A stretch of DNA of 64,000 bases from NCBI GenBank assembly GCA_024509875.1, contig JAMPIV010019840.1:434001-498000 (forward strand), given 5' to 3'. Made by a program: the position numbers and the translations under genes. The stretch is from Oreohelix idahoensis. Its lineage: Eukaryota > Mollusca > Gastropoda > Stylommatophora > Oreohelicidae. Positions within the stretch are counted from its first letter, which is position 1. Each line of letters starts with the position of its first letter. The notes below the pieces were generated by a model, which was not told the origin of the DNA, ran no database searches, and was given only the letters and a program-made list of their open reading frames with translations. This document shows positions 52,914 to 61,353 of the stretch, piece by piece.

Positions 52914-55095
52914 CACTGGCTAACAAAAAAAAAATTTTTTTTTCTTTCTCTAACATTTCTATGTTTTTCTAGTCAATTTTAATGCGCTGTTTTTAAATCT
53001 GCAAACCGTTTTTCTCTATCAGGTCGGGATCTCTAGAAATACGCAATTGAAGTTTTTTAACAACGCATACAGTATTACATCATCATTCGTACAAGAAGTA
53101 TAACAGTTATGTAGGCTTGAATTTCTTTGCAGTCGACTTTCGTCGGTGAATGGCATGTGGTACATCGTGATGAAGCATCCAACAATAATCGGCAAGCATG
53201 GTCACACTCCATCATCCTTGATAACGTGACTCCATTACGGCGATATCTTGATGGAATCGTTCTCCATGTTCATCGCTGACTTCGCCAAGGTTGTCAGGGA
53301 AAAAGTCAAGATGCGAATCGAGCAAATGGATTTTGAGGGACATGTTACAGTCCATAATTCTGTATGCATCTATGCACTGCTTAACAATATGCACATAGTC
53401 GACAGATTTGTGATTTCCCAGAAAGTTATCGAAGATCGATTTGAATGCCATCCATGCGCGAAGTTCACTACCATGTAACAAGTTCTCGAATTGTTTGTCT
53501 GCAATCACTTTCCTAATATGAGGTCCTACAAAGAAACCTTCCTTTATCTTTGCATCGCTAACTTGCGGAAACTTTTCTCGAAGATAAGTGAAAGCTTTGC
53601 TCGTTTTATCTAACGCTTTTACGAAATTCTTCATGAGCCCCAACTTTATATGTAACGGTGAAAAATGATGCTGTCTTTGTTAACTAAAGGCTCGTGTATT
53701 ACATTTTTATGCCCGAACTGCATACGGTCCCTGATAGGCCACACCGTTCTTGCATAATGTTCCTGTCTTTTGCGGCTGTCCCATTCACATAGGAAGCAAC
53801 AAAATTTAATATACCCAGTGTGCATGCCCGTGAGAATTGCAATGACCTTTAGGTCTCCACAAATCCGCCATTGGTAGTCATTGTACTTTATTTTTGCCAA
53901 AAGTATAGCCATATTGTCATAAGTTTCTTTCATATGAACAGAGTAGGCGACTGGAATTGATGAAAATAAATTTCCGTTATGCAATAACACGGCTTTTAGA
54001 CTAGTCTTGGAAGAGTCGATGAAAAGTCGCCATTTGTTGACTATGTGCTCATGACCGAGGTGCACCATTAGACCGTTTACATCTTTGCAATAGCAAATGT
54101 CATCATCCATCTCAAAGTATTGAACAAGTTCTCTGTGTCTATGATGAAATTTAGATATCGGAGTATTGGGCGCTAAAAGATTCCATTCTTTGAGTCGCAA
54201 ACCGAGTAATTCCGCTTGTCCTTTGGTAAGAGCGAGATCTCGTATTAGATCTGAAAGTTCTGAATGGTTAATTAAGTGAACACCATCATTCACCGGTATA
54301 TAATCCGAGTCAGAATTAAAAAAAAAAAAAAGCAGGTAAACTATCACTTTCTGATGGTTCATTCACGTCCAACGGATATTGTTCTGGTGGAACTGGGATC
54401 GGACACGTGATTGGATCATGAGGCACTGGTTTCGAAACCGATTCATATTTGGATAAACCACAGACTTTCTAGTTTTAAAAGTGAAACCATGGATATTTGT
54501 CAAGCAGAAGTAGCAATCAGTAGCGTGATTTGTCGGTTCACGCCATATTACTGGCACTCCAAAAGGCATCGACTTATGCTTCGGCGATTTTCATAACCAA
54601 CCTGCCAATGTATTTGCACAAGTCGAAAAAACTGCATTTGGCTTCCAAGATTTATTTGCATCATCAACTTTCGAATCGAAATAAAGTTCATATGCTTTCT
54701 TTAGTAATGGTGTAAAGTTTTTCTGGTGAACACGATCGGTAAAATACCCGCACACGTAACAGAACTGATCAGCCGAATTTCTACAACTTCTAGAAGCCAT
54801 ATTTCGCTCAGAATTATTTCAAAATACAGTAACTTTTTGAAAAATAGCGTAACATATGTCATGCATCTTTAAGCAGTATAAAAAGTAGAATTATTTTGCA
54901 TTTTATTAATTTTTAATGTTATATAGTAATAATGAAATGGAGCAAATAACGGTTTCCCAAAAATATATTTATTCACAAATATCTTAAGAACCCAATGTGA
55001 TAGAGACAAACGGATTTCAAATTTGAAATCAGTGCAAGAAACTGACCTAAGAACACTTATTCTTATATAAGAAAGAAAAATGTTGTTTGTCAGTG
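52914..55095 (-). mobile_element. CACTG-ended DNA transposon, CACTA/EnSpm-like by its ends
   Basis: The ends are CACTGGCTAACAA on the left and CACTGACAAACAA (reverse strand) on the right, with further CTTTCT similarity inwards. TTA lies directly outside both (52911-52913 and 55096-55098). The unit copies 2 and 3 read AAATTATCAACTTA with a single TTA, so the target duplication is 3 bp. Ends starting CACT and a 2-3 bp duplication are hallmarks of the CACTA/EnSpm superfamily. The single gene inside belongs to an uncharacterised protein family. The element is 2.18 kb. Confidence 0.8.
53107..54800 (-). pseudogene. Orphan-family protein, probable transposase of the CACTG element
   Basis: The minus-strand gene starts MASRSCRNSADQFCYVCGYF and is broken by a stop at 54591-54593, frameshifts near 54440, at a poly-A run at 54319-54331 and near 53655, and a TGA at 53212-53214; it ends at TAA 53107-53109. 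Features in order are a CxxC region at the N-terminus (FCYVCG), a second CxxC ([11 protein letters not shown]), an acidic SDSDYIP stretch, then a conserved core with RLFIDSSKTSLKAVLLHNG, ICGDLKVIAILTGMHTGY directly followed by FCCFLCEWDSR, and a C-terminal part with MSLKIHLLDSHLDFFP and VSDEHGERFHQD. The two Asp residues, the following CxxC and the later E/D-rich motif resemble a CACTA-type RNase-H-fold transposase. I recognise it only as a widespread family of uncharacterised invertebrate proteins. Confidence 0.75.
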
Positions 55096-55129
55096 TTATC
55101 AACTTACCTGGAACTTGCTTATTCCTGAG

Positions 55130-55340
55130 GCAGCTAATTTCTTTTCTTGATGATTTTCATGTAGTATATCCAATAGCAAGAAAAACAAGCCCAAGAACAC
55201 ACACAATAGCTAATAAATACACTATTAATGACTTACATTATCACACCTACACCACTTCCAAAAAATCTCAGAAATTTTGAATAAATAGCTTCTTTGACAA
55301 AGCACAACATCTATAACTTATTTACAATATGTCAATGTCT
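55130..55340 (+). repeat. piggyBac C repeat unit, copy 5 (diverged)
   Basis: Similarity to the unit resumes with TTTCTTTTCTTGATGATT (compare ACCTTTCTTAAGGTGATT), ATGTAGTATATCCAATA and ACAAGCCCAAGAACACACAC, then fades into the transposase 3' flank. It is the most diverged copy, next to the gene, and probably represents the original non-repeated sequence. Confidence 0.75.
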
Positions 55341-57066
55341 TTAGTAAGTTACAGCTGAAGGATCATGCGTATGGTACAGACTAAAACAGCTCTTTGGATG
55401 GAGATGGGGCTTTTCGGGGCAACCGATGCAATAAAAATTTGTTCGGACTCGTTTCGCAGGTGTTGAGCACACTATATAGTTCCTATCTTTGTCGGTGTAA
55501 TCCACAATGTGCTTTGCACCCTCAAATCTTTTAACTTTGTTTCCTAACAATTTCCTACCTTTCTTGTTGCTACTGGTATCTACTAGATCAGGTGGAGTTA
55601 TGGAGGCAGCCTTCTCAGTCAACTGATCAATCAGTTTGTCTTTGAAAAATTTCAATGACACTGACTTCTCATCAGCATGACTGAGGGTGTACAATATATG
55701 GGCATTTACCTGAGACACCTCTATAATCCAGTAGAAAATTTTCTTCCACCATTTTCTAGTTTTTCTTTGGAAATTGCCATAGTAAGCTACCATTTGATCA
55801 TGCAAAAATTGTACTGGTGTACTGGTTTGGGTTTTTCGACTAAGTTGTGATGTCGAGTTGTGACTTGCACCATCTCAACTGATGTTTCAGTGGACACAAC
55901 AATACATGGTTTCTTTGCCTTTTTGTCTCGCCAAGCAACACATATCTGAGATCCATCACCATTTTTGTACCACCTGGCTTCTCGGTGATGGAGGGAGAGG
56001 GTCTTCAGTTGAAGTGGAAAATTTTTTTCTGTTGATGTTGCCTGTGCCAGTATAATGAATGCCCCTACTCAACAGATAGGTTATCAGTGTATCCACAGTG
56101 TAGTATCTGTCAGCAAATACATGGTGGCCCTTCCCAATTCCTTGCAGCAAGAAATCAAATACCTTCACCGCCTGACTTGTTGTAGAGTCATTAGCAAGAA
56201 TATATGATGTATTCTTCCCAAAGTATGTCAATACAGAATAGACATATCCAGTGGCAGAATCACACAATCCAAAGGTCTTAATGTGATACTTGCTTGGCTT
56301 TGTTGCATTGTACTGCTTGTGTTTCCAGCGTCCATTATACCCAATAACCATTTCATCAATGGCTAAATTCTGAAATGGATAAAATGCATCCTGGAACTTC
56401 GCAACGAGCAAATTTAAAAAAGGCTCTATTTTGTCCTTCCCTTCTGAATCAGCATTTCCAACATGCATCATTGTATGGTAAATTATTTCAAACCTAGATC
56501 TTGAAAACATATTGCCATACCAGGGTGTATAATTATGAGGTGTATGTGCCCAATAATCTTTTACCGATGGCTTTTTATCTAAACCCATCGCTGTTGTTTC
56601 TGTCAGTGACAGGTTTCCAAGCAGCAGACGAAGATCTGTTTAAAGATGGGGGTTTTGAATTCTTTACTTCAGCATAGTCATTTATTACTTTGACCAAAGA
56701 ATGTAAAACATCTGGTGTCGGCAATGTAAGCCAGTAATCAAGCACAGAGGCAGTTGCATCAATATTTGCTTGCAAACCTGGTTCATGAGTTGGATCAAAA
56801 TAAAAACTATTTGTTGTTTCACCCTCAGTCACTTGCTCCCATTGTTCTCTTATTTTAGTTAGGCCTAGACCTACAGTATTTCCTGCACTATTGGTAACTC
56901 TAACCGAGGTTTTCGCTCTTTTATGACCCACTGATGGCCCAGGACTTCTAATATCTTCATTGCTTGAATTGTCACTACTACTGTTATCAGTGCCAGAAAA
57001 TTCACTACCTGAATAAATGTCCACATTGTTTTCACTGTCCTCCTCATCGCTAGAGCTATCAATCAA
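55341..57066 (-). pseudogene. piggyBac C transposase, broken
   Basis: Three minus-strand pieces. The N-terminal piece (56575-57066) starts MIDSSSDEEDSENNVDIYSG and is acidic. The core piece (55956-56588) has MGLDKKPSVKDYWAHTP, NLAIDEMVIGYNGRWKHKQY (first catalytic Asp), GLCDSATGYVYSVLTYFG and HHVFADRYYTVDTLITYL (second Asp). The C-terminal piece (55341-55805) has DQMVAYYGNFQRKTRKWWKK, with the D of the third catalytic block, and a Cys-rich end (YIVCSTPAKRVR, YCIGCPEKPHLHPKSC, FSLYH). Between the first two pieces the segment that normally links the domains is shortened, which shifts the frame. A further frame change lies at 55806-55960. The protein is a PGBD4-like type, distinct from families A and B. 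Confidence 0.9.
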
Positions 57067-57335
57067 TTGCTGAAATAAGTTTCTAGCCTGTTCAGCAGTT
57101 AGACGAGGTGTACGTGCGTTTTTTGTGGCGCTATCATTCGTTGCTATAGTAAACAGTTTTGCGATTTGGTAACTAACCTGAAACGTGTGATAAATATGAA
57201 TATAATATCACTTTTGAGAGGCACAAATTTACCCACGCTTTGGAATGTTGTTTTCCGGTGTTAAATTAAAATCTCGAACCAGATCAGAATGTGTTTCGTC
57301 ATATATTTCATTCGTTATCTTACTAAACTTAGAAA

Positions 57336-57397
57336 GCCGATGGGAGCGGTTTGCCGTCCAAATGTGTTTCTTTCGTAAGCTGCTCCCATCGGCTTGC
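57336..57397. promoter_or_regulatory. piggyBac C subterminal inverted repeat
   Basis: AAGCCGATGGGAGC and its exact inverse GCTCCCATCGGCTT are separated by about 34 bp; the outer arm's midpoint is about 22 bp from TTAA. The position parallels the palindrome pairs of families A and B, but here each site is a half-palindrome in inverted orientation. Confidence 0.65.
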
Positions 57398-57414
57398 GGT
57401 AGTTAATGTGTTAA

Positions 57415-57797
57415 ATCACAAGTAACTTTCATTATACTACACAGCTGATAATAATACTTATATCTGGACAAAGGTAATCCTGTCTAATATCGGAACCTGC
57501 AGGTCCGGTCAGTTATAACCATTATCTGCTTTAGAACTTTGCTGGAAAGTTAGTCCATCTACACAAATCCTGCCTCCCTATTTATTTTTATTTTGCCTAG
57601 GGGCTCTTGACTGCTGAACTCACTTTGTTTCATATGCTAATGAGGTCGCTTTGTGAAGCCCAATTCTACCAAGATATTGGGCTCAACACACGTCTCGTGA
57701 CACTATCATTGAACATAATGTGGTCTATCTGATTTCAATCTCATTCATTTGGTGATTCCCATGTTAACATGTGTACTTCTTTGTGTGGAAAAAATAT
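57415..57797. other. No gene seen
   Basis: Unique spacer between the piggyBac C end and the 3' tail of the next LINE. Confidence 0.45.
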
Positions 57798-58588
57798 TCC
57801 TCCAATCTTCTTCTTTGATTTTTAGCCACAGACTATCAAAGCAGTCAGTGGCCATCACGCCTAGTGGCGCCTTGTAGGGCAACAACAAATTAATTCCACT
57901 TTGCTCGGTTGGTGGCCATCCTTCATACAGTACACCAACTCTGGTTCATTCTTTGCATCTTAGCCTCCACAGTCCTCTGCCAAATGTTTTTGGTCGGCCT
58001 CTCTTTCATTTTCCTTCAGGGTCCATAGCATAGCTGTTCTTGTGATGGAATTGGGGTCTCTTCTGAGGACATGGCCAAACCAGCTCCAGAATCTGCCAGC
58101 TATGATGGTGTGCATGTCCTCTTGCTTGCTCCGAGTAAGCAGATTTTGGTTGGTGATGGTATTCAGCCAAAAGATTTGGTGAATTTTTCTTAGTCATGTT
58201 GTGTGAAAAGAGGACAATTTTGTCATTTCCTTCTCTGTAACTTTCCAGCTTTCCGCACCATAGAGAAGCACAGAAAGCACACAGCTTTGATATAATCTTA
58301 ATTTTGTGCTTGTGCTGTATTGAGAGAACTTCCAGATGTTATTTAGGCTAAAAAAGGCTGTTCTTGCTTTGTTCATTCTGTTGTTGATGTCTTTGCTTGC
58401 CCCACCGTCTGATGTTACTATGCATCCTAGGTATGCGAAGGTGTCTGTCTGTACCAGTTGCTGATTCCTTACTGATATGGGCTCAGGGTTGCTCACATTG
58501 AGCGTCATGACCTCTGACTTCTTTAAATTGCTGTTCAAGCCCACCTGCTGGCTATACTTATTAAGTCTATCCATTTTTTCCTGGATGT

Positions 58589-59120
58589 ACTTACTTACTT
58601 ACTTACTTAGTCGTTCCCCTTCTACCGTGAGGTGTAGAGGTTTGGAAGAGAGAGCGCCAGACCATTCTATCAGCTGTCTTCTTCCTGGCCTGGTTCCATT
58701 CTAGTCCTCGGTCCTTCAAAGATTGTCTAATGTTGTCCTCCCAGCGGACTCTGGGTCGTCCTGGAGGTCTGGATCCCTGGCTCTTTGTTTCCCATGCTTG
58801 TCGTGGTAGCCGATCTTCTCCCATTCTGCAGACATGGCCAAACCATCTTAGTTGGGACTGTTCTATTTGGGTCTGCAGCGGATGGGATTTTAGGCCTTGA
58901 TGGATCGTCTGGTTGCGGACCATGTCTCTTCTTGTTACTTCAACCACTTTCCTCAGATACCTCATTTCTGAGGTTTGGATCTGGCTTTTGTGGGTTGTAG
59001 TCATTGCCCACGACTCGCATCCATATGTCAAGACTGGGACATAGGTGGAGCGGTATACAGCCATCTTCGTTAACACAACAGGCCAATCACCTGTTTGTCT
59101 TAAACTATGATTACGAGCAA
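58589..59120 (-). mobile_element. Nested, internally deleted LINE with 11-bp duplication
   Basis: TTCCTGGATGT flanks the insertion (58578-58588 and 59121-59131). The 3' tail on the minus strand is a (TAAG)n run. The frame at 58603-59076 encodes a LINE C-terminus: YVPVLTYGCESWAMTTTHKS, YLRKVVEVTRRDMVRNQ, LRWFGHVCRMGEDRLPRQ and GRPRVRWEDNIRQSLKDRGL. About 35 bp at its 5' end (59086-59120) match, in sense orientation, a 5'-UTR-like sequence at 60985-61020. The copy thus joins a LINE 5' terminus directly to the C-terminal coding end. The frame is intact, so the insertion looks recent. Confidence 0.92.
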
Positions 59121-59553
59121 TTCCTGGATGTGTTTATGTAAATGTGTTAGCTGTGCAATGTCATCTGCATATTCCAGATCTTCCAATGTAGAAAATGTAG
59201 TCCATCTTATTCCTCTTGGACTGACCTCTGTTGTCTGGCGCATCACTCCTGTCTTCACCTCAAAGGTTAGGTTGCTCTTCCCAACACTATACGTAAAGTT
59301 GGCATAGAGGCTTTTTTATAATTGACACTATGCAGCTTGGAATTCCATAAGCCCTTAGTATTCTCCATAAACTGTTCCTATGAATACTGTCAAAAGCCTT
59401 TTCAAAATCAACGAAATTAATGTACAGCAGTCTTTGCCATTCTGAGCACTGCCCTATAATGTTCCTGAGAGTAAATATATGATCTACACACCTTCTGTTC
59501 TTTCTAAATCCTGCTTGTTCTTTCCTCAGTTTGTGGTCTACTGCTTTTGAAAT

Positions 59554-60243
59554 TCATTGTATAATTATCCTGCCTAGTATTTTGCTGGGAACTGAGAGAA
59601 GAGTTATTCCTCTCCAATTATTGCAGTCTGCAAGATCTCCCTTCTTGGGCAATTTGACAATTATTCCTTTGCTCCACTCTGTTGGTGTTGTCCTTGTTTT
59701 CCAGACTTGTGCAAATAGTGGTTCTAATAGTTCTGCTGCTAGCTCAGGGTCTGTCTTAAATAGCTGTGCATTTAAGTTATCATGGCCAGGAGCTTTTCCT
59801 TTCTTTAACCCTTTGATTGCTGTGATGATTTCTTCTTTTTGTGGAATGTCTGTATTAACATCTAGATCATTTTCAGCCTCAGGAACATTCAGTTGTGTCT
59901 CTGGTGGTTCCTTGTTCAGAGTTTCTCTGAAATGCTCTGCCCATCTTGTTTCCTGTCCCTCTGCTGTCGTGATGAGATTTCCTTGCTTATCTCTTACAAA
60001 TGTAATATTGTTTGCACCTCGTTTTCCGCTGATGAATTTAGTTATTTTGTATACTGTGCTTTGTTCATTTCTCAGTGCTGCCTCTTCTGCCTGTCTTGCA
60101 AGATCGTCTAGGAAATTCCTTTTGTTGGCTCGGGATTGGCGTTTAACTTCCTTGTCCAGCTGACTGTACTGTTTGCTATATAGTTGCTTTAACCTGGGGG
60201 ACTTTGCTTCTGTTTTTTTTCTTTTTATTTCTGTTCTCATCAT
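59554..60243 (-). pseudogene. LINE reverse transcriptase N-terminal region
   Basis: 229 uninterrupted codons of the LINE polyprotein: a basic/coiled region (KRKKTEAKSPRLKQLYSKQY, EVKRQSRANKRNFLDDLARQ), YKITKFISGKRGANNITFVR, ETRWAEHFRETLN, KGLKKGKAPGHDNLNAQLFK and WSKGIIVKLPKKGDLADCNN, ending just after the first RT blocks at a stop. The catalytic Asp residues lie downstream in damaged sequence. This is the longest preserved part of the host LINE. Confidence 0.88.
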
Positions 60244-60560
60244 TATGGTGTTTAATGTTTCTGGTGTTATCCAGTCTTGCTTCTTCTTTTCCTGGAATCC
60301 CAGGCATGATTATTCCTCCAATGATCAGGTTGTTAATGCTGCAGAAGCTTATTAGTTTGTCCCCATTCTCATTTACTGTTCCACTGCTGCATTTCCCCAT
60401 TACTTTTTCATTATAAATAGGTACCACAAAGTGATTTTTCATTTTGTTTTTACAGTGTATTTGTTTATAGATCTTAATGGATCTCTTTAAGCCATGAAAT
60501 TTCCTTTTTAAATTGTAAAAATCGGACATCAAACAACCGAGTTACAGCATTTCAAAATTG

Positions 60561-60829
60561 TGGGGAATTACAACATTTTTCATCTTCACACCGAACAAAT
60601 TGCCTGAATTTGTACAATCATAAGTACAGTCACCAAACACTTATCAAGTCAATAATGCTTTTTGTACAAAGTCATACAAGTCCTTATTGCAGAAAAGAAA
60701 CATAGGAAGTACAACAAATCAATTAAATGAATTATGGTCCATTAAAATTGACAAAAAATTCAATTTCAAGTCTCATTGTTGTGCTCGCAAAGTGCAAATA
60801 TGCATTTTCATGCACTCATAAATCACAGT
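60561..60829. other. No gene seen
   Basis: AT-rich sequence that separates two parts of a LINE endonuclease; possibly an insertion or replaced LINE sequence. Confidence 0.4.
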
Positions 60830-60945
60830 TATAGCCAGGATTTCTAGTTTTGCTTTCCTCATCTCTTCCACCAGCTCCTCTTCCTTCCCATATATACTTC
60901 TTGTGTTCCATGTTCCATAAGTCATAGTCCGTTACAGTTCGTCGC
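60830..60945 (-). mobile_element. LINE endonuclease N-terminal fragment
   Basis: The minus strand reads TWNTRSIYGKEEELVEEMRK and AKLEILAIT, the first strand-helix block of an APE-type LINE endonuclease (compare TWNVRTL in the other LINEs). It is probably the missing start of the LINE at 57.8-60.56 kb, displaced by the intervening 270 bp. Confidence 0.75.
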
Positions 60946-60984
60946 CTTTAGAATCCGTCCGGTTTTCTCTCTTATATTTCGCTT

Positions 60985-61205
60985 AATCATGATTTAAAGC
61001 AAACAGGTGATTGGCCTGTTGTGCCTTTGCATGGTGGAGGGGCTGCCTCCTTACAGCCTCCATGCTGGCCGCCCTCCTCCTTTTTCAGCCGGGCTTGGGA
61101 CCGGCATAGGCGGAGTTTATGTTGAATCTACCAGGAGTAAAACTCCCACTGGTGTAGCTCTGGGAGTTATCTGGGTGCGCAAGCTGCCATATCGCTACAC
61201 AGATT
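60985..61205 (+). mobile_element. LINE 5'-UTR-like, GC-rich fragment
   Basis: A GC-richer block (GCATGGTGGAGGGGCTGCC, GGGACCGGCATAGGCGGAG) that stands out against the surroundings. Its first 36 bp recur at the 5' end of the nested LINE at 58589-59120, so it is probably the 5' leader of that family, in opposite orientation to the neighbouring LINE. Confidence 0.55.
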
Positions 61206-61353
61206 AGGTACCATTGATGGCAGAACAATCACATCATTATCAGGAAATTGTGCTCATTAGTTTGTAACTACACTTTGCTAACAAATTTTTAACTAAACAT
61301 ATAGGACACATTTTTTCATGATTTATCTTTGCTCATTATTTTTATTGTTACAG
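61206..61353 (+). other. Probable intron end before the zinc-finger exon
   Basis: AT-rich sequence ending TTATTTTTATTGTTACAG, a pyrimidine-rich tract followed by AG, directly before the coding frame of the zinc-finger gene. This is the expected form of a 3' splice site. Confidence 0.65.

Larger units (their letters stand above)
39074..57414 (-). mobile_element. piggyBac element, family C, split by nested insertions
   Basis: The left end reads TTAA then CACATTAACTACCG (39074) and the right end is its inverse followed by TTAA (57411-57414). The transposase lies next to the right end on the minus strand. Between transposase and left end is an array of ~395-bp tandem repeats, a layout like that of family A. 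At least five later insertions lie in the array: an LTR retrotransposon, a retroposon, a solo LTR, a piggyBac B and a CACTG-ended element. Subtracting them leaves roughly 4 kb. That the two ends belong to one element is inferred from the matching ends and from the repeat units continuing across every insertion. Confidence 0.8.
57798..60560 (-). mobile_element. RTE-like LINE with nested insertion
   Basis: The minus strand ends with a GAAGAAGA-type tail near 57800. From 5' to 3' it shows an endonuclease fragment (EKVMGKCSSGTVNENGDKLI), then KRKKTEAKSPRLKQLYSKQY, the pre-RT segment KEEIITAIKGLKKGKAPGHD, the RT block CNNWRGITLLSVPSKILGRI, an FEKAFDSIHRNSLW Asp block, a YADD-region remnant, KYSQQVGLNSNLKKSEVMTL and a C-terminal LLYGAESWKVTEKEMTK. 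A 532-bp LINE insertion splits it directly after the YADD region. Several stops and frameshifts are present. Part of the endonuclease (its IDH and SDHH blocks) is deleted. The same family is found at 19.8-21.2 kb. Confidence 0.9.
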
